A stretch of 64,000 nt of DNA from Iris pallida. Lineage: Eukaryota; Streptophyta; Magnoliopsida; Asparagales; Iridaceae. The stretch lies in NCBI GenBank assembly GCA_029216955.1, contig JANAVB010029819.1, positions 30,742,204 to 30,806,203 on the forward strand, written 5' to 3'. Below are positions 1 through 9,344 of the stretch, in pieces. Under the pieces are notes generated by a model. That model had not been told where the DNA came from. It did not search any database and saw only the letters and a program-made list of their open reading frames with translations. Position numbers and translations under genes: made by a program. Numbering within the stretch: the stretch's first letter is position 1; each line of letters begins with the position of its first letter.

Positions 1-1
1 T

Positions 2-2626
2 CGATCCACTTTCAAGTCAGTAAACGTTGTATGTACTACTAGACCTCTACAATTGCTACATATGGACTTATTTGGTCCTAGCAGAGTTGCTAGCCTCGGA
101 GGTAAGCTATATGCTTTTGTAATTGTAGATGATTATTCTAAATACACGTGGGTATATTTTCTGACAAGCAAAAATGATACATTATCAAAATTTGTCGCCT
201 TTTCCAAGAAAGTACAGAATGAAAAAGGTTACATGATCACTCGTATTAGAAGCGATCATGGAGGCAAATTCGAGAATGCGGAGTTTGAGCAATTTTGTGA
301 CACACACAGTTTTGTGCACGAATTCTCCTGCCCTAGGACTCCATAACAAAATGGAGTTGTGGAACGTAAGAACAAAACTCTATCCGAAATGGCCAGAGTA
401 ATGTTAAACCAGTTTAGTCTACCCAAGTATTTTTGGGCTGACGCTGTCAATACAGCTTGTTTTGTTCTCAATCGAGTTCTAATTCGACCCAAGTAAAAGA
501 AGACTCCATTTGAGTTATGGTTTGATAGAATTCCATCAGTTTTATATTTTAGAATATTTGGTTGTAAATGCTTTATTCTTAATACAAACGATAATTTGGG
601 AAAGTTTGATGAAAATGCCGATGAAGGTATATTTTTAGGTTATGCGGGCAAAAGTAAAGGATACAGAGTCTTCAACAAAAGAACCATGATCATCGAAGAG
701 TCAATCAATGTCACCTTTGATGAACTAAATCAAACGACAATCGATGATAATGACGAAGATCTCAATGTACCCAGCAAAGCACCAGCTGATCCTCCTAGAG
801 AAGATCCAGGAACCAGCTACCTTCGGAGTCTGCCAAAAAGATTGAAGTTCACGGCTGATCATCCAAAGGACTTGGTAATTGGTGAGATTACCAAGGGTGT
901 AAGTACTCGCTCCTCTAATAAAGATATAGCTTCTTGTGTTGCTTTTGTCTCGCAGTTTGAACCCAAAAATATTGATGAAGCTTGTAGTGATAATTTTTGG
1001 TTAGATGCTATACAAGAGGAATTAAACCAATTCGAACGAAATCAAGTTTGGGAACTTGTTCCCAAGCCTATTGATCATCCAGTCATTGGCACCCGATGGG
1101 TATTCCGAAATAAACTGAACGAGAATGGTTTAGTGACTCGTAATAAGGCTCGATTCGTAGCTCAAGGATACAATCAGGAAGAAGGTATCAACTACGATAA
1201 GACTTATGCCCCAGTTGCGAGATTAGAATCCATTGGCATGTTATGTGCATTTGTATGTTTTCATAATTTTAAGTTATTTCAAATGGATGTCAAAAGCGCA
1301 TTTTTAAATGGTTTTATAAAAGAAGAGGTTTATGTAGCTCAACCACCCGGTTTTACTGATTTCAAATTTCCTGAATATGTTTTCATGTTGAAGAAAGCTT
1401 TATACGGTTTGAAACAAGCCCCTCGTGCTTGGTACGATCGTCTAAGCTCTTTTCTACTTGATAACGGTTTTTCAAAGGGAAAGGTTGATACTACTTTGTT
1501 TATAAAGTCTTTGAATAATAATATTCTTTTGATTCAAGTCTATGTAGATGATATTATCTTTGGATCTACTGATGAATCTTTTTGTCAAAAAATTTCAAAG
1601 TGTATGCATAATGAGTTTGAGATGAGCATGATGGGAGAGCTGAAGTTCTTTCTCGGGCTGCAAATCAAACAAACCAACAATGGAACGTTCATAAATCAAG
1701 CTAAGTACACAAAGGATCTACTAAAGAAGTTCGACATGGAAGCAGCAAAGTCACTTAGCACTCCAATGACGACTTCAACCAAGCTTGATATTGATTAACA
1801 AGGCAAAACTGTCGACATACGTAAGTATCGAGATATGATCGGTAGCTTACTTTATTTAACTGCCAGTCGACCAGACATTATGTTTAGTATTTGCTTATGT
1901 GCACGTTTTCAAGCTAATCCTAAGGAATCACATTTGTGCACAGTTAAGCGTATCTTCCGATACCTTAAAGGTACTTCTTTCGTCGGCTTATGGTATCCCA
2001 AAACTACGTTGTTTGACCTAACCGATTATTCCGATGCTGATTTTATCGGATGCAAAGTAGATAGAAAAAGCACTAACGACACATGTCATTTCTTAGGAAA
2101 AGCTCTAGTCTCTTGGTTTAGTAAAAAGCAAAATTCTGTTGCATTATCAACAACCGAGGCTGAGTATATCACCGCAGGACGTTGTTGTGCACAAATTTTG
2201 TGGATGAAACAAACCTTAGAAGACTATGGATTGTATTTTTTGCACATACCCATTTTCTGTGATAACACTAGTTCTATTAATTTGACTAAGAATCCTGTAT
2301 GTCATTCTCGTACTAAACATATCGAGATTCGACATCATTTTCTTAGAGATCATCAACAAAATGGAGATATAGACCTTGCATACGTAGACACACAGAATCA
2401 ATTAGCTGACATACTCACAAAACCTTTAGCGGAAGATCGTTTCAACTATTTACGTCGAAAATTAGCAATTTTGGATATCAATAATATTAATTTATTTTAT
2501 TTTATTAATTATTTATTCGATACTCATAAACTGTTTTCGAGACAAGCCTCAAAAAAGTATGTCTGTCACCACGACTACGGTCGAAACGAAGTGGTATTTA
2601 AGAGTTCCCCGGTGAACCTCCGTTAG
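2..2626 (+). pseudogene. pol: Copia pol: integrase, reverse transcriptase, RNase H (three stop codons)
   Basis: One reading frame runs through the whole stretch, broken by TAA at 344-346, 494-496 and 1796-1798. The integrase core shows HMDLFGP, then RSDHGGKFEN, then NGVVERKN, giving the D, D, E triad. The reverse transcriptase shows FQMDVKSAFLNG and the catalytic YVDDIIFGS. RNase H shows DYSDADFIG, ALSTTEAEYI and the ADILTKPL end typical of copia. The first stop sits where copia proteins usually carry Gln (PQQNGVVERKN), so it fits CAA to TAA, the change expected from deamination of methylated C. No frameshift is seen, so decay is mild. The copy cannot make a full polyprotein without stop suppression. 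The frame is open at the window edge. Confidence 0.93.
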
Positions 2627-2783
2627 CTGGGATAGTACTCCTACAGCTAATCTGAGACAGATGCTGAGTAAAGAATATTAATTTGTAAAATAATATTAAT
2701 TATATTATTTTGAGATTTAAAATTACTAAACTTTGAATTAAGCATTTGAAACGAATTAATGAAAAAGAATGTGGCCTCATTTG

Positions 2784-2788
<5 letters not shown>
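2627..2788. other. Short spacer after copia pol
   Basis: AT-rich spacer between the pol stop and the microsatellite. It includes an imperfect AATATTAAT repeat near 2676-2705. No gene is seen. Confidence 0.5.
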
Positions 2789-2878
<90 letters not shown>

Positions 2879-2881
2879 TAT
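2789..2881. repeat. (AT)n microsatellite with spaced G interruptions
   Basis: About 90 bp of alternating A and T, interrupted by single G at a few places (for example 2824, 2844, 2860). It lies just upstream of the promoter-like block of the extra ORF. The open frames across it encode only Tyr-Ile repeats and are not genes. Confidence 0.95.
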
Positions 2882-2906
2882 AGCCAGGCAACCCTTGGCG
2901 AATTCG

Positions 2907-2957
2907 GCCCGAGTTCGGTCCGAATTCGGCCAGAGTTTGGCTAGGTATTTATATATA
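2907..2957 (+). promoter_or_regulatory. Promoter-like block upstream of the copia extra ORF
   Basis: A tandem of GAGTTCGG/GAATTCGG units (2911-2942) is followed after a few bases by a TATA-like stretch TATTTATATATA (2946-2957). Downstream comes a pyrimidine-rich leader with CTTCCTTCTTCTTC and AAACCCTAGTTCTTCTCC, which resembles plant 5' untranslated sequence. The motif plus TATA arrangement also occurs in the 3' LTR at 5575-5619. A promoter for the downstream ORF at 3203 is inferred; no transcript evidence is available. Confidence 0.5.
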
Positions 2958-3202
2958 CCAGCACCAACCCGAGGCTTCCTTCTTCTTCATTCTTCCCCAC
3001 ATCCTCATAACAGCAGCTCCGCCCCTCCGAAACCCTAGTTCTTCTCCATCATTGTTCTTCCAATCCTTGTGGAGTTTCTCGTCAAAACTTTGGATTCGTG
3101 CGGAGATCGTCATCCTCTACAACATATTCAATTCTTGGAAGGTATAATCCCTTCTTTCCTCCACTTTTCAATACTTATGGTTTCTAGAATTTTTAGGAAA
3201 GA

Positions 3203-4521
3203 ATGCCTAAGTTCAATCCCTTCAAGAGGAAGAAGACCAATGCCAGTGAAGAGGCATCATCTTCAGATCCGCATACGGATTGCCTCTTTTCTCCAGTCCA
3301 ATCGGACGATGGTGCTTCCGATGAGTTTTACTTTAAAACTTCTGATCAAGCTTTATTGTGGTACGCCGATTTTGTTATGTGTACTATTTGCACCGGGTCA
3401 CCGATTAAGTGGACTGTCTTTCCGGATCACCGCCCTTATTTTGAGGCATTAGGTTGCAACATTTTGTCATCTTACAATTCCCTATTGCCACTAATGCCAT
3501 TAGATTATTCTATTGTAATTTCGTGTTAGACACTTTTACAGCGAGGACACGTGTCGGAGGAATTGATATCGACTTCACTGATGAAACGTTAGCAGAAATC
3601 CTTAGTATCCCAAACGAAGGTGCCCCGCTCGATGACATCACTGATTTTGATTTTTCCGATGGCACGACACTCGTTAGTTTCAAGAATGAACTTTGTGCGC
3701 CCGCACGCGTTCTTCCTGGAAAGTTCAAGGCTAATAACTTGAACTTGTTTAACTAAGAATTACATCCCATCATCTATTCCACCTTAGTTTCAAAATCCAC
3801 TTCTAAAGATGATGTCACTGCACTTGAGCTTTCTACTCTTTATCATATTCTTAAGGGAATTCCTTTTGCTGCCCCTAAGACTATCATTCAGATGATGGGT
3901 AGATGTCGCGGGAGAGACCGCAACCTATCTTATGCGATGCTTATTCCTCGCATTTTTCAGAGATTTGATATTGATTTATCTACTTGTGTTGTCGACCCCG
4001 AGCCCAAGTTTCTCAAACTCTCTCGTCGCAGCATTGCATCTGTTCCTCCACCTACTACACCTACTCCTCCTGCACCTACTCCCACTGCTCCCACAGCACC
4101 TGTTCCTCCTCATTCTTATCCTATGTCATTTGAGGGTATCCATCAGAACTTATCAGATCTGTAGTCTTTTTATGTTGAGACCTCTAGGGAACACGAGTTC
4201 CGTGATGTGACTCGGTTCCAGGCGATTGCCAACTCCTTTGCCGATCTAAGGTTTGCGCAGACGGGTTATTCTGCTAGCTCTCTGCTTCGAGACCCTTCTG
4301 TTTTTGGCTACCGCATTGACGACGAGGCGGTTCACTCTCTGTTCCAGCCAGGGAACGCATATGATTGGTATCGTACCGATCATGCCCCTCCTCGAGACTA
4401 TATCGGTGAGTTTTACGCTGGCACCATACCTCGCACTTCTGGCGCTGGTCCTTCTAGAGCTGGTCCTTCTGAACATGCTGGAGCTGCAGCTGATGTTGAT
4501 GATGATGATTATGAGTTTTGA
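3203..4521 (+). pseudogene. Extra post-pol ORF of the copia element (env-like position)
   Basis: It begins with ATG at 3203 (MPKFNPFKRKK), a basic start followed by an acidic, Ser-rich stretch. The frame shifts near 3515-3525, then continues to 4521 with stops at 3754-3756 and 4162-4164. The middle resembles the putative plant transposon protein domain found in ORFs associated with plant retroelements, with a segment around LSYAMLIPRIFQRFDIDL. A Pro/Thr-rich linker follows, and the end is an acidic DDDDYEF tail. It occupies the place of the env-like ORF of Sireviruses. I see no signal peptide and no convincing membrane span, so an envelope role is not supported. A capture from another element is possible. 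The copy is broken and presumably inactive. Confidence 0.6.
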
Positions 4522-5063
4522 GATGTTAGATTATTGAGACTGTTACTTTTGTCTCATGTTTACTAGGAAATGCTCCGACATTCCAAGATTTTATCAGTAC
4601 TTTTTAGTTTTTATCAGTACTTTTTCTATTATGTGACTATTTATGGACATGGTTTTTTATTATGCCTCAGTTTTGGCATTTTAGTCTATTATTCAGCACT
4701 GTATATGTTTCAGTATTATGGTAGCACTATCTATCTTTTGCTGCTTCATACTTTCTCAAATACTGCATGTGACAAATACATGCCTGTGTTGTGTTCTCTA
4801 GACTATCTATTTTCTCTTACTGTTTATACCATGCCTGTATAGATTATTCTAATATTTTTTTATTGTGTTTTTTCACTGTTTGTTACTTATGCATTGATTG
4901 TGGGGGAGCTTTCTCTTTTGCAATTATTTTGCTAAGTGACAACGGGAGAGAAATAATGATCTAACATTTTTGTGAATACAGGTTATGAACAATTTCTTTT
5001 TTAGTTACTATTTTGAATTGATTCCAAGCTTAGATGTTATATCGGCAAGGTTTGTCAATTATC
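4522..5063 (+). other. T-rich 3' noncoding region of the copia element with an extra polypurine motif
   Basis: The stretch is T-rich and contains a short direct repeat (TATCAGTACTTTTT twice, near 4592-4625). At 4900-4909 there is TGTGGGGGAGCT-like sequence, an upstream copy of the polypurine tract. Multiple polypurine tracts before the 3' LTR are a described Sirevirus trait. A hydrophobic 90-codon frame at 4570-4842 is considered chance. Confidence 0.55.
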
Positions 5064-5077
5064 AAAATGGGGGAGAT
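5064..5077 (+). promoter_or_regulatory. Polypurine tract (plus-strand primer) of the copia element
   Basis: AAAATGGGGGAGAT lies immediately before the TGTTGG that starts the LTR. This is the standard copia polypurine tract position and composition. Confidence 0.88.
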
Positions 5078-6152
5078 TGTTGGCCCATTGGTCATGGTCA
5101 AACCTGATTTTAATAATTGATCAAACTTTATCTCGATATACATACAAGTCAACTCAGATGTTTACCTACGATATTTTGGACACTGCTCAACAATGGTTAT
5201 CAATAATGTTCAAGACTGAAGCCGTTTGCCATTCAGAATGTACTTCCTGTTAAGTAATATAATTTTTTTATTTTATTGAGTCTAGGAATACATTGTATAC
5301 CGAGTCGTACTGGCAAATAGGCTATCATAAAACATTTTTCAAAACCATCCTATTCTTTTACAAATGACCTACGTTTTTGAAAAACATTCTTTTTACAAAA
5401 AGCTTCTGAAGGATTGTTCAAAAAACCAAGATTTATTTTCTCCAAAAATGAACTGGCAGAACCCCAGGAGTACTCGGGCCGAGTTCGGCCAGAGTTCGGC
5501 CATTTGGAACGTTAGTGAACGTTGGGTTTTTGAACTTGGTCATCCTTCAGTTACGGTTTGTTACAAAGAGTTCTGTCCGAATTCTGTCAGAGTTCTGTCT
5601 TTTTGAAAAGCTATAATTAGAGAAGCATTTCGATCATTTAAAAACACCAATTCACTTTCAATCTCTTCTCTTCTTAAGCTTACATTCTTCCAAAGAGTTT
5701 TTTAAAAGCTTTTATTTTTAAATCCCAAGCCAGTTACAATTCTCTAGTCGATTTGCCAGTGCGGTACGGTCTAGAAGTTTCAAGAGCGATTGTAATCAGA
5801 GGCTTGATAGAAGATTCAACTCTTCACAATTGAAGTTGGACGAGTTCTTCGTATCAAAGCTCGCGTCTGCAGAAGTTGCAAGGACTTCGTATGAAAACTT
5901 GCGAGATTTTCCAATAGTAGATTCAACTGAAAGCTAGAGTTCTTCCGACTGGACTAGTCCTCACAAAAGGGAAACCAGTATAAATCTCGATGTTTGCGTT
6001 TGCCTTCTGATCGCTTTTAAATTCTGTCATTTACTTTTCTGATTATTATTTTATCTGTGATCTAACTAAAATAAGTTTTTAATTAGCAATATTCCGCTGC
6101 CTACTCTATTCACCTCCCTTAGAGTATTCCACTTTACGATTTCGTTCCTACA
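5078..6152 (+). repeat. 3' LTR of the copia element
   Basis: Starts TGTTGGCCC next to the polypurine tract and ends TTCCTACA, giving TG...CA ends and a length of 1075 bp. A promoter-like block sits at 5575-5619, consisting of a GTCCGAATTC-type motif followed by TATAATTA at 5612-5619. The block 5470-5502 carries two more GAGTTCGGCC units. The last bases (TTCACCTCCCTTAGAG) match the usual end of plant copia LTRs. The 5' partner is off-window, so age cannot be estimated. The start is firm; the end is inferred from TACA and from the switch to unrelated sequence at 6153. Confidence 0.82.
5575..5619 (+). promoter_or_regulatory. Copia LTR core promoter candidate
   Basis: The 25-bp segment at 5575-5599 is followed 12 bp later by TATAATTA. 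It resembles 2918-2942, which is also followed closely by a TATA stretch. The position inside the LTR fits the U3/R boundary. Confidence 0.55.
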
Positions 6153-6159
6153 GCTGGCA

Positions 6160-6365
6160 TGTGTGGCCGCATGACCCTTCTGTATGCGGCTGGGAGCGGT
6201 GGCCGCATGAACCTTCGGGATGCGGCTGGGAGTCGTAACCGTGCAGGCTGCCTGCATGCGGCTGACTTCTGTGGTCGCATGAGTCTTCTCTATGCGGCTG
6301 GCGGTTGCGACCGCATGAGCCCTCTTCATGCGGCTGGCACCCTTATGCGGCTTGGTCCGCATAGA
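6160..6365. repeat. Array of small dyads built from CCGCATGA and its complement
   Basis: CCGCATGA alternates with ATGCGGCT along about 200 bp, so consecutive units can pair as short hairpins (for example CCGCATG at 6167 with the following ATGCGG). The same core recurs in the LTR of this element (7530-8045). No gene can be supported here; open frames on both strands are by-products of the repeat. Confidence 0.7.
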
Positions 6366-6710
6366 GTTCCTCTTTGTCCCTGCAAGTCCAGCATCATAGT
6401 ATTTTCTTTTGCCGGACTTGGGGACAGCAGAGTCCTCTATGGCTTGAAGCAGGGCCGTATGAGAGTTTTTTCTGCCGTCTTGAGCAACAGAGAGTACTTC
6501 TTCGATAGTTTGGGGATGAGCGAATGATTTGGGCCTCTACTCCCTGCGGGCCTTCTTCGTGCGAGCTTACCGCTGGACCGGGCCAGCGCTCCCATCGGAG
6601 AGCATTTCTTCAAATGCCTGTTGGTCGAACCGGGCGACCAGCATTTATTGAGTGGAGCCAAGTTTAGCTGCGTCCGATTGCGTCACCAACTTCTCAGCCG
6701 TGGAGAAGTC

Positions 6711-6730
6711 AGTCCCCAGCAGAGTCGCCA
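6711..6730 (-). promoter_or_regulatory. Primer binding site of the minus-strand Tat element
   Basis: Reads TGGCGACTCTGCTGGGGACT on the minus strand. It is the Tat/Ogre type PBS, complementary to a tRNA-Arg 3' end as I recall it. It lies 7-17 nt from the LTR end, depending on which CA is taken as the boundary. Confidence 0.75.
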
Positions 6731-7114
6731 TCGTATTTGCCATTGATTGTAAAAGTACAGAACAATTTTATAGGAGGACTGAACTTAGACTCACAATACA
6801 AACTCGCTCGTGTAAAGAAAGCCTAGGAATGAAAACCTAGGTACAGCAATCTAAGTACGATTGTTTATTTTTGATTCTGGGGGGTGACGATAGAGGCTCG
6901 AAAAAACGACGACAGCTCTGCCTTACTCCTTGGACTATCGGACGTAGCCTTGGCTCTGATGAAGAAATGCTCTCGGAATGTGTGAAAAGAATCCTCTATG
7001 CATGCCTTTGTCTCTCTGTGTGTCCAGCCGGGTGGAGAGAGCCTCTTTCTCTCTGGAATTCTCCTCTTCTTTTTTCCCCAGAATTCTCCAGGGTTTGCAA
7101 GGGAATGGCACCTT

Positions 7115-7125
7115 GCTATTTATAG
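7115..7125 (-). promoter_or_regulatory. TATA box of the Tat LTR
   Basis: CTATAAATAGC on the minus strand matches the plant TATA consensus closely. It lies about 370 bp before the LTR end. Confidence 0.6.
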
Positions 7126-7435
7126 AAGTGGGGGTGTGATCATTAGGGTTTGCAATGATTCTCCCTTGAAAAGTCGGCGGCCAATCATCTGGACCATTAA
7201 TCTTGATTGCATCACATCTGGGCAGTTAATTCTTGATTGCGCCAAATTCGTATGGGTAATTAATGTTGATTGCAATGAATCTTCATAATTCGTCATGACA
7301 AGCTCGGATCTCACGCCATGTGTTCAATTTGCTTAATTACAACAAATCTGATTTGATCTGGGTAATTATGATAATTATAACAAATCTGGGTTGTTATAAT
7401 TTGCTAGCAGCCGTAACTCCGAGGGGATAAGACAG

Positions 7436-7518
7436 CCACGTGTCTCAACTGTGATGAGGATGGCCACGTGTCTCAACTGTCATGAGGACTACCACGTGTC
7501 TCAACTGTCATGAGTGGG
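7436..7518. repeat. Three 28-bp tandem repeats, each with a CACGTG G-box
   Basis: CCACGTGTCTCAACTGT starts at 7436, 7464 and 7492. Each unit contains the palindrome CACGTG, the core of the plant G-box. The array is about 310 bp upstream of the minus-strand TATA box, in the U3 part of the LTR. Confidence 0.85.
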
Positions 7519-7529
7519 ACGTCCTGACA

Positions 7530-8045
7530 GAGCCGCATGAACGCGGTCTCTAAATGAACCGCATATGGGTGGCCCCCATACTCCTAGCTGCATGAAGGTA
7601 GCAGCCGCATGAGGGTGGCGGCCTCATGAGAATGGTAGCCGCATGAAGGAGACAGCCGCATTAAGGAAGCAACCGCATAGGGGTGACAGCCGCATCGGAG
7701 CGGCAGCCGCATAGGGAGCTTTGGACTTGCGAATCATGACAGCTGTAAAAAATTTTCTCATTTTTCCTAGGAGCACGCCATCATGTCAGATTTATCTTTT
7801 CAGCTTTATGTCAAAACTGTCACTCCGTCTTTCTGTCAGAGCTGCCGTCAGGACATTTAATGAAGCAGTTGCTTTATGGCCAGCTGTAAAGGCGAACTGC
7901 TTTGGGCCACGTGGCTCCTTCTTGAGCCGCATGGAGCTATCCGAGCCGCATGAGGCTTTAAAGGATTTTTGAGCCGCATGAATGTCTAACGGATTCCTGA
8001 GCCGCATGAGACTCTTTCTATCCGAGCCGCATGAGACTTTTTCCC
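7530..8045. repeat. Degenerate AGCCGCATGAG repeat array in the Tat LTR
   Basis: GCCGCAT(G/A) recurs about fifteen times, first closely spaced (7530-7720) and then around 7920-8035 with longer spacers. Spacing is irregular (about 15-30 bp). Nearly all copies are in one orientation, unlike the alternating array at 6160-6365. Confidence 0.8.
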
Positions 8046-8074
8046 TTTTCTTATGTTTTCTTTTCTTTATAAAA

Positions 8075-8075
<1 letters not shown>

Positions 8076-8168
<93 letters not shown>
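8076..8168. repeat. (CT)n(AT)n(GA)n palindromic microsatellite
   Basis: A CT run is followed by an AT run of about 50 bp and then a GA run. The whole is self-complementary and could form one long hairpin. It separates the Tat LTR from the foldback element. Confidence 0.95.
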
Positions 8169-8169
<1 letters not shown>

Positions 8170-8310
8170 ATAAGGGAGGTAGGGTGCCACCTCACGGGAG
8201 GGTGTCTACTTGTCACCCCCCCATGCTATCATCATGCACATGGGTGCATGTTGATAGCATGTGGGTGGTGACAAGTAGACACCCTCCATAGGGTGGCACC
8301 TCACCTCCCT

Positions 8311-8316
<6 letters not shown>
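8167..8316. mobile_element. 150-bp foldback element (MITE-like)
   Basis: Two arms of about 65 bp are near-perfect inverted repeats: 8167-8231 (AGAATAAGGGAGGT...) pairs with 8252-8316, which reads AGAATGAGGGAGGT... on the other strand. A short loop lies near 8241. AT repeat flanks at least the right side, in keeping with TA-targeting MITEs such as Stowaway/Mariner. The terminal sequence does not match the Stowaway consensus exactly, so the superfamily is open. No coding capacity. Confidence 0.75.

Positions 8317-8395
<79 letters not shown>
8317..8395. repeat. (AT)n microsatellite in the left LTR of element A
   Basis: About 70 bp of AT, followed by ACATATACATATATATTC. The same flank follows the AT run in the right LTR copy at 14667, so the AT run is an ancestral part of the LTR. 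Confidence 0.9.
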
Positions 8396-8399
<4 letters not shown>

Positions 8400-8747
8400 T
8401 TATATATAACAATCTCCATAAACACTAAATAAAATGTCAATATTATCTTTTCTAGTGCAGATCTATTTATAGACATATGTACATATATATAATTTCATTT
8501 AACAAGAAATAAAATGACCAATTATAATATATAATTTTATTTAATAATAACAACAACATTAATAATAATAATACTCTTAATAACAACAAAAATTTAAATA
8601 AACCAATAGTAGTTTTGGTGAACATATCATATACACCCCCTTTATTTGGCTCCCGAAAAATCATACCAATATTTCTAAAAATCACCATTTAATTCAAATA
8701 ATAAAAAATAAAAAATATTTTAAAAACTTTCGGGAAGGGGAGCTACA
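8396..8747 (-). repeat. 3' LTR of element A, truncated to its U3 start
   Basis: Aligns almost base for base with 14674-15034 (shared AACAATCTCCATAAA, TCTTTTCTAGTGCAG, CCAATAGTAGTTTTGGTG). The LTR terminus is TACA at 8744-8747. Only about 0.43 kb of a roughly 3-kb LTR remains, and the break lies in the AT repeat. Confidence 0.8.
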
Positions 8748-8761
8748 AATCTACCCACTTT
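8748..8761 (-). promoter_or_regulatory. Polypurine tract of element A
   Basis: AAAGTGGGTAGATT on the minus strand directly abuts the LTR start. It is similar to the AAGGTGGGTAGAGT of element B. Confidence 0.7.
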
Positions 8762-9326
8762 AAAAATAATTTCGTCCTCGAAATTCTAATTCATAACTAT
8801 TTCTTAAATTCAAAAAATAAATCTACTATTACCTTAATCTCCTTAAATTTTAACTTCCTCGAAAATAGTTTATATCCTCCTTCTAGCCATTTCATAACTC
8901 CGAATACTTGAGGACTTCTACCCACCTTTGGTTACACTACTCCTCAAAACACGGTCACTAAAATCTTATAGTCATGTAACTAGTTGTTAACATTCTACCA
9001 ACAAATATCTAGGGCGTATGGCATCTATAATCCCTCATATCTGTAAACAACTAAATATTCAATAGTCAAGCAATATTATACTATAACTTAAGAACTTCTG
9101 ATAAATCCTAGACAGTACGATCGTTCGTCACCTCGAAATAAAAAGGGACGAGAATCAATGGTACAAGAAGGCCAGGGAGAATAATCAAGAACGAATACGA
9201 AGTTTCAAAGACGGTAGAGAAATTTCTAAGAGAATTTTCAAGGCAGAGTGGATAGAGATTTCTAATAGTTTAGTCATATTCGTAGGCTCGTATTAGTACA
9301 GTTACGTAACCGATAGGATATGCTCT

Positions 9327-9344
9327 GACCTGCATGGGCCACCA
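9327..9344 (-). promoter_or_regulatory. Primer binding site of element A (tRNA-Ile type)
   Basis: The plus strand reads GACCTGCATGGGCCACCA, equal to the 3' end of plant tRNA-Ile(AAU) with CCA as I recall it, so the minus strand is complementary to 18 nt of that tRNA. It is separated from the LTR end by 8 nt (9345-9352). Confidence 0.65.

Larger units (their letters stand above)
1..6152 (+). mobile_element. Sirevirus-like Ty1/copia retrotransposon, 5' part outside window
   Basis: The domain order integrase, reverse transcriptase, RNase H on the plus strand identifies Ty1/copia. After pol comes about 2.4 kb that holds a further long ORF remnant, then two G-rich polypurine tracts and an LTR beginning TGTTGG and ending TACA. 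An extra ORF after pol, together with repeated polypurine motifs, is characteristic of the Sirevirus (SIRE/Maximus) lineage; that lineage call is an inference from layout, not from a search. The 5' LTR, gag and protease lie left of the window. The element ends at 6152 inside a minus-strand Tat element. The target duplication cannot be tested because the left flank is missing. Confidence 0.85.
6153..8075 (-). mobile_element. Tat-lineage Ty3/gypsy fragment (5' end of a minus-strand element)
   Basis: A minus-strand primer binding site TGGCGACTCTGCTGGGGACT lies at 6730-6711, next to an LTR that extends rightwards. This site, matching the 3' end of a tRNA-Arg as described for Tat/Ogre elements, places the piece in the Tat lineage. 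6153-6710 would be the leader and gag start. No gag domain is recognisable there. The internal part is cut at 6152 by the copia insertion, so the rest presumably lies left of the window. The right end is blurred by microsatellite at 8076. Confidence 0.65.
6738..8075 (-). repeat. 5' LTR of the minus-strand Tat element
   Basis: The 3' end of the LTR is at 6738 or 6748 (both give CA on the minus strand). A minus-strand TATA box CTATAAATAGC occupies 7125-7115. Upstream of it come three 28-bp repeats with CACGTG (7436-7518) and a long run of GCCGCATGAG repeats (7530-8045). This gives a plausible U3 with regulatory repeats, a core promoter and about 350 bp of R-U5. The U3 start is not defined because the sequence passes into CT/AT microsatellite at 8076. 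Confidence 0.65.

Noticed and set aside
2700..2944. Open frames of Tyr/Ile repeats over the AT microsatellite, and similar ones at 7792-8412, 14514-14725 and 16283-16564
   Set aside because: They follow from AT alternation, which has no stop codon in the reading frame. No other coding evidence.
3139..3196. Possible short intron (GTATAA...TTTTTAG) in the leader of the copia extra ORF
   Set aside because: At about 55-60 nt it is below normal plant intron size, and no conservation can be checked. Left as a remark only.
4570..4842. Hydrophobic 90-codon frame after the copia extra ORF, resembling a membrane segment of an envelope protein
   Set aside because: The region is T-rich, which by itself gives Phe, Leu and Tyr codons. 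There is no homology, and it lies in the usual 3' noncoding stretch.
6066..6661. Minus-strand frames of 74 and 98 codons taken as a Tat gag start
   Set aside because: The 98-codon frame crosses the copia LTR end and is built on the CCGCATGA repeat. The other shows no gag motif.
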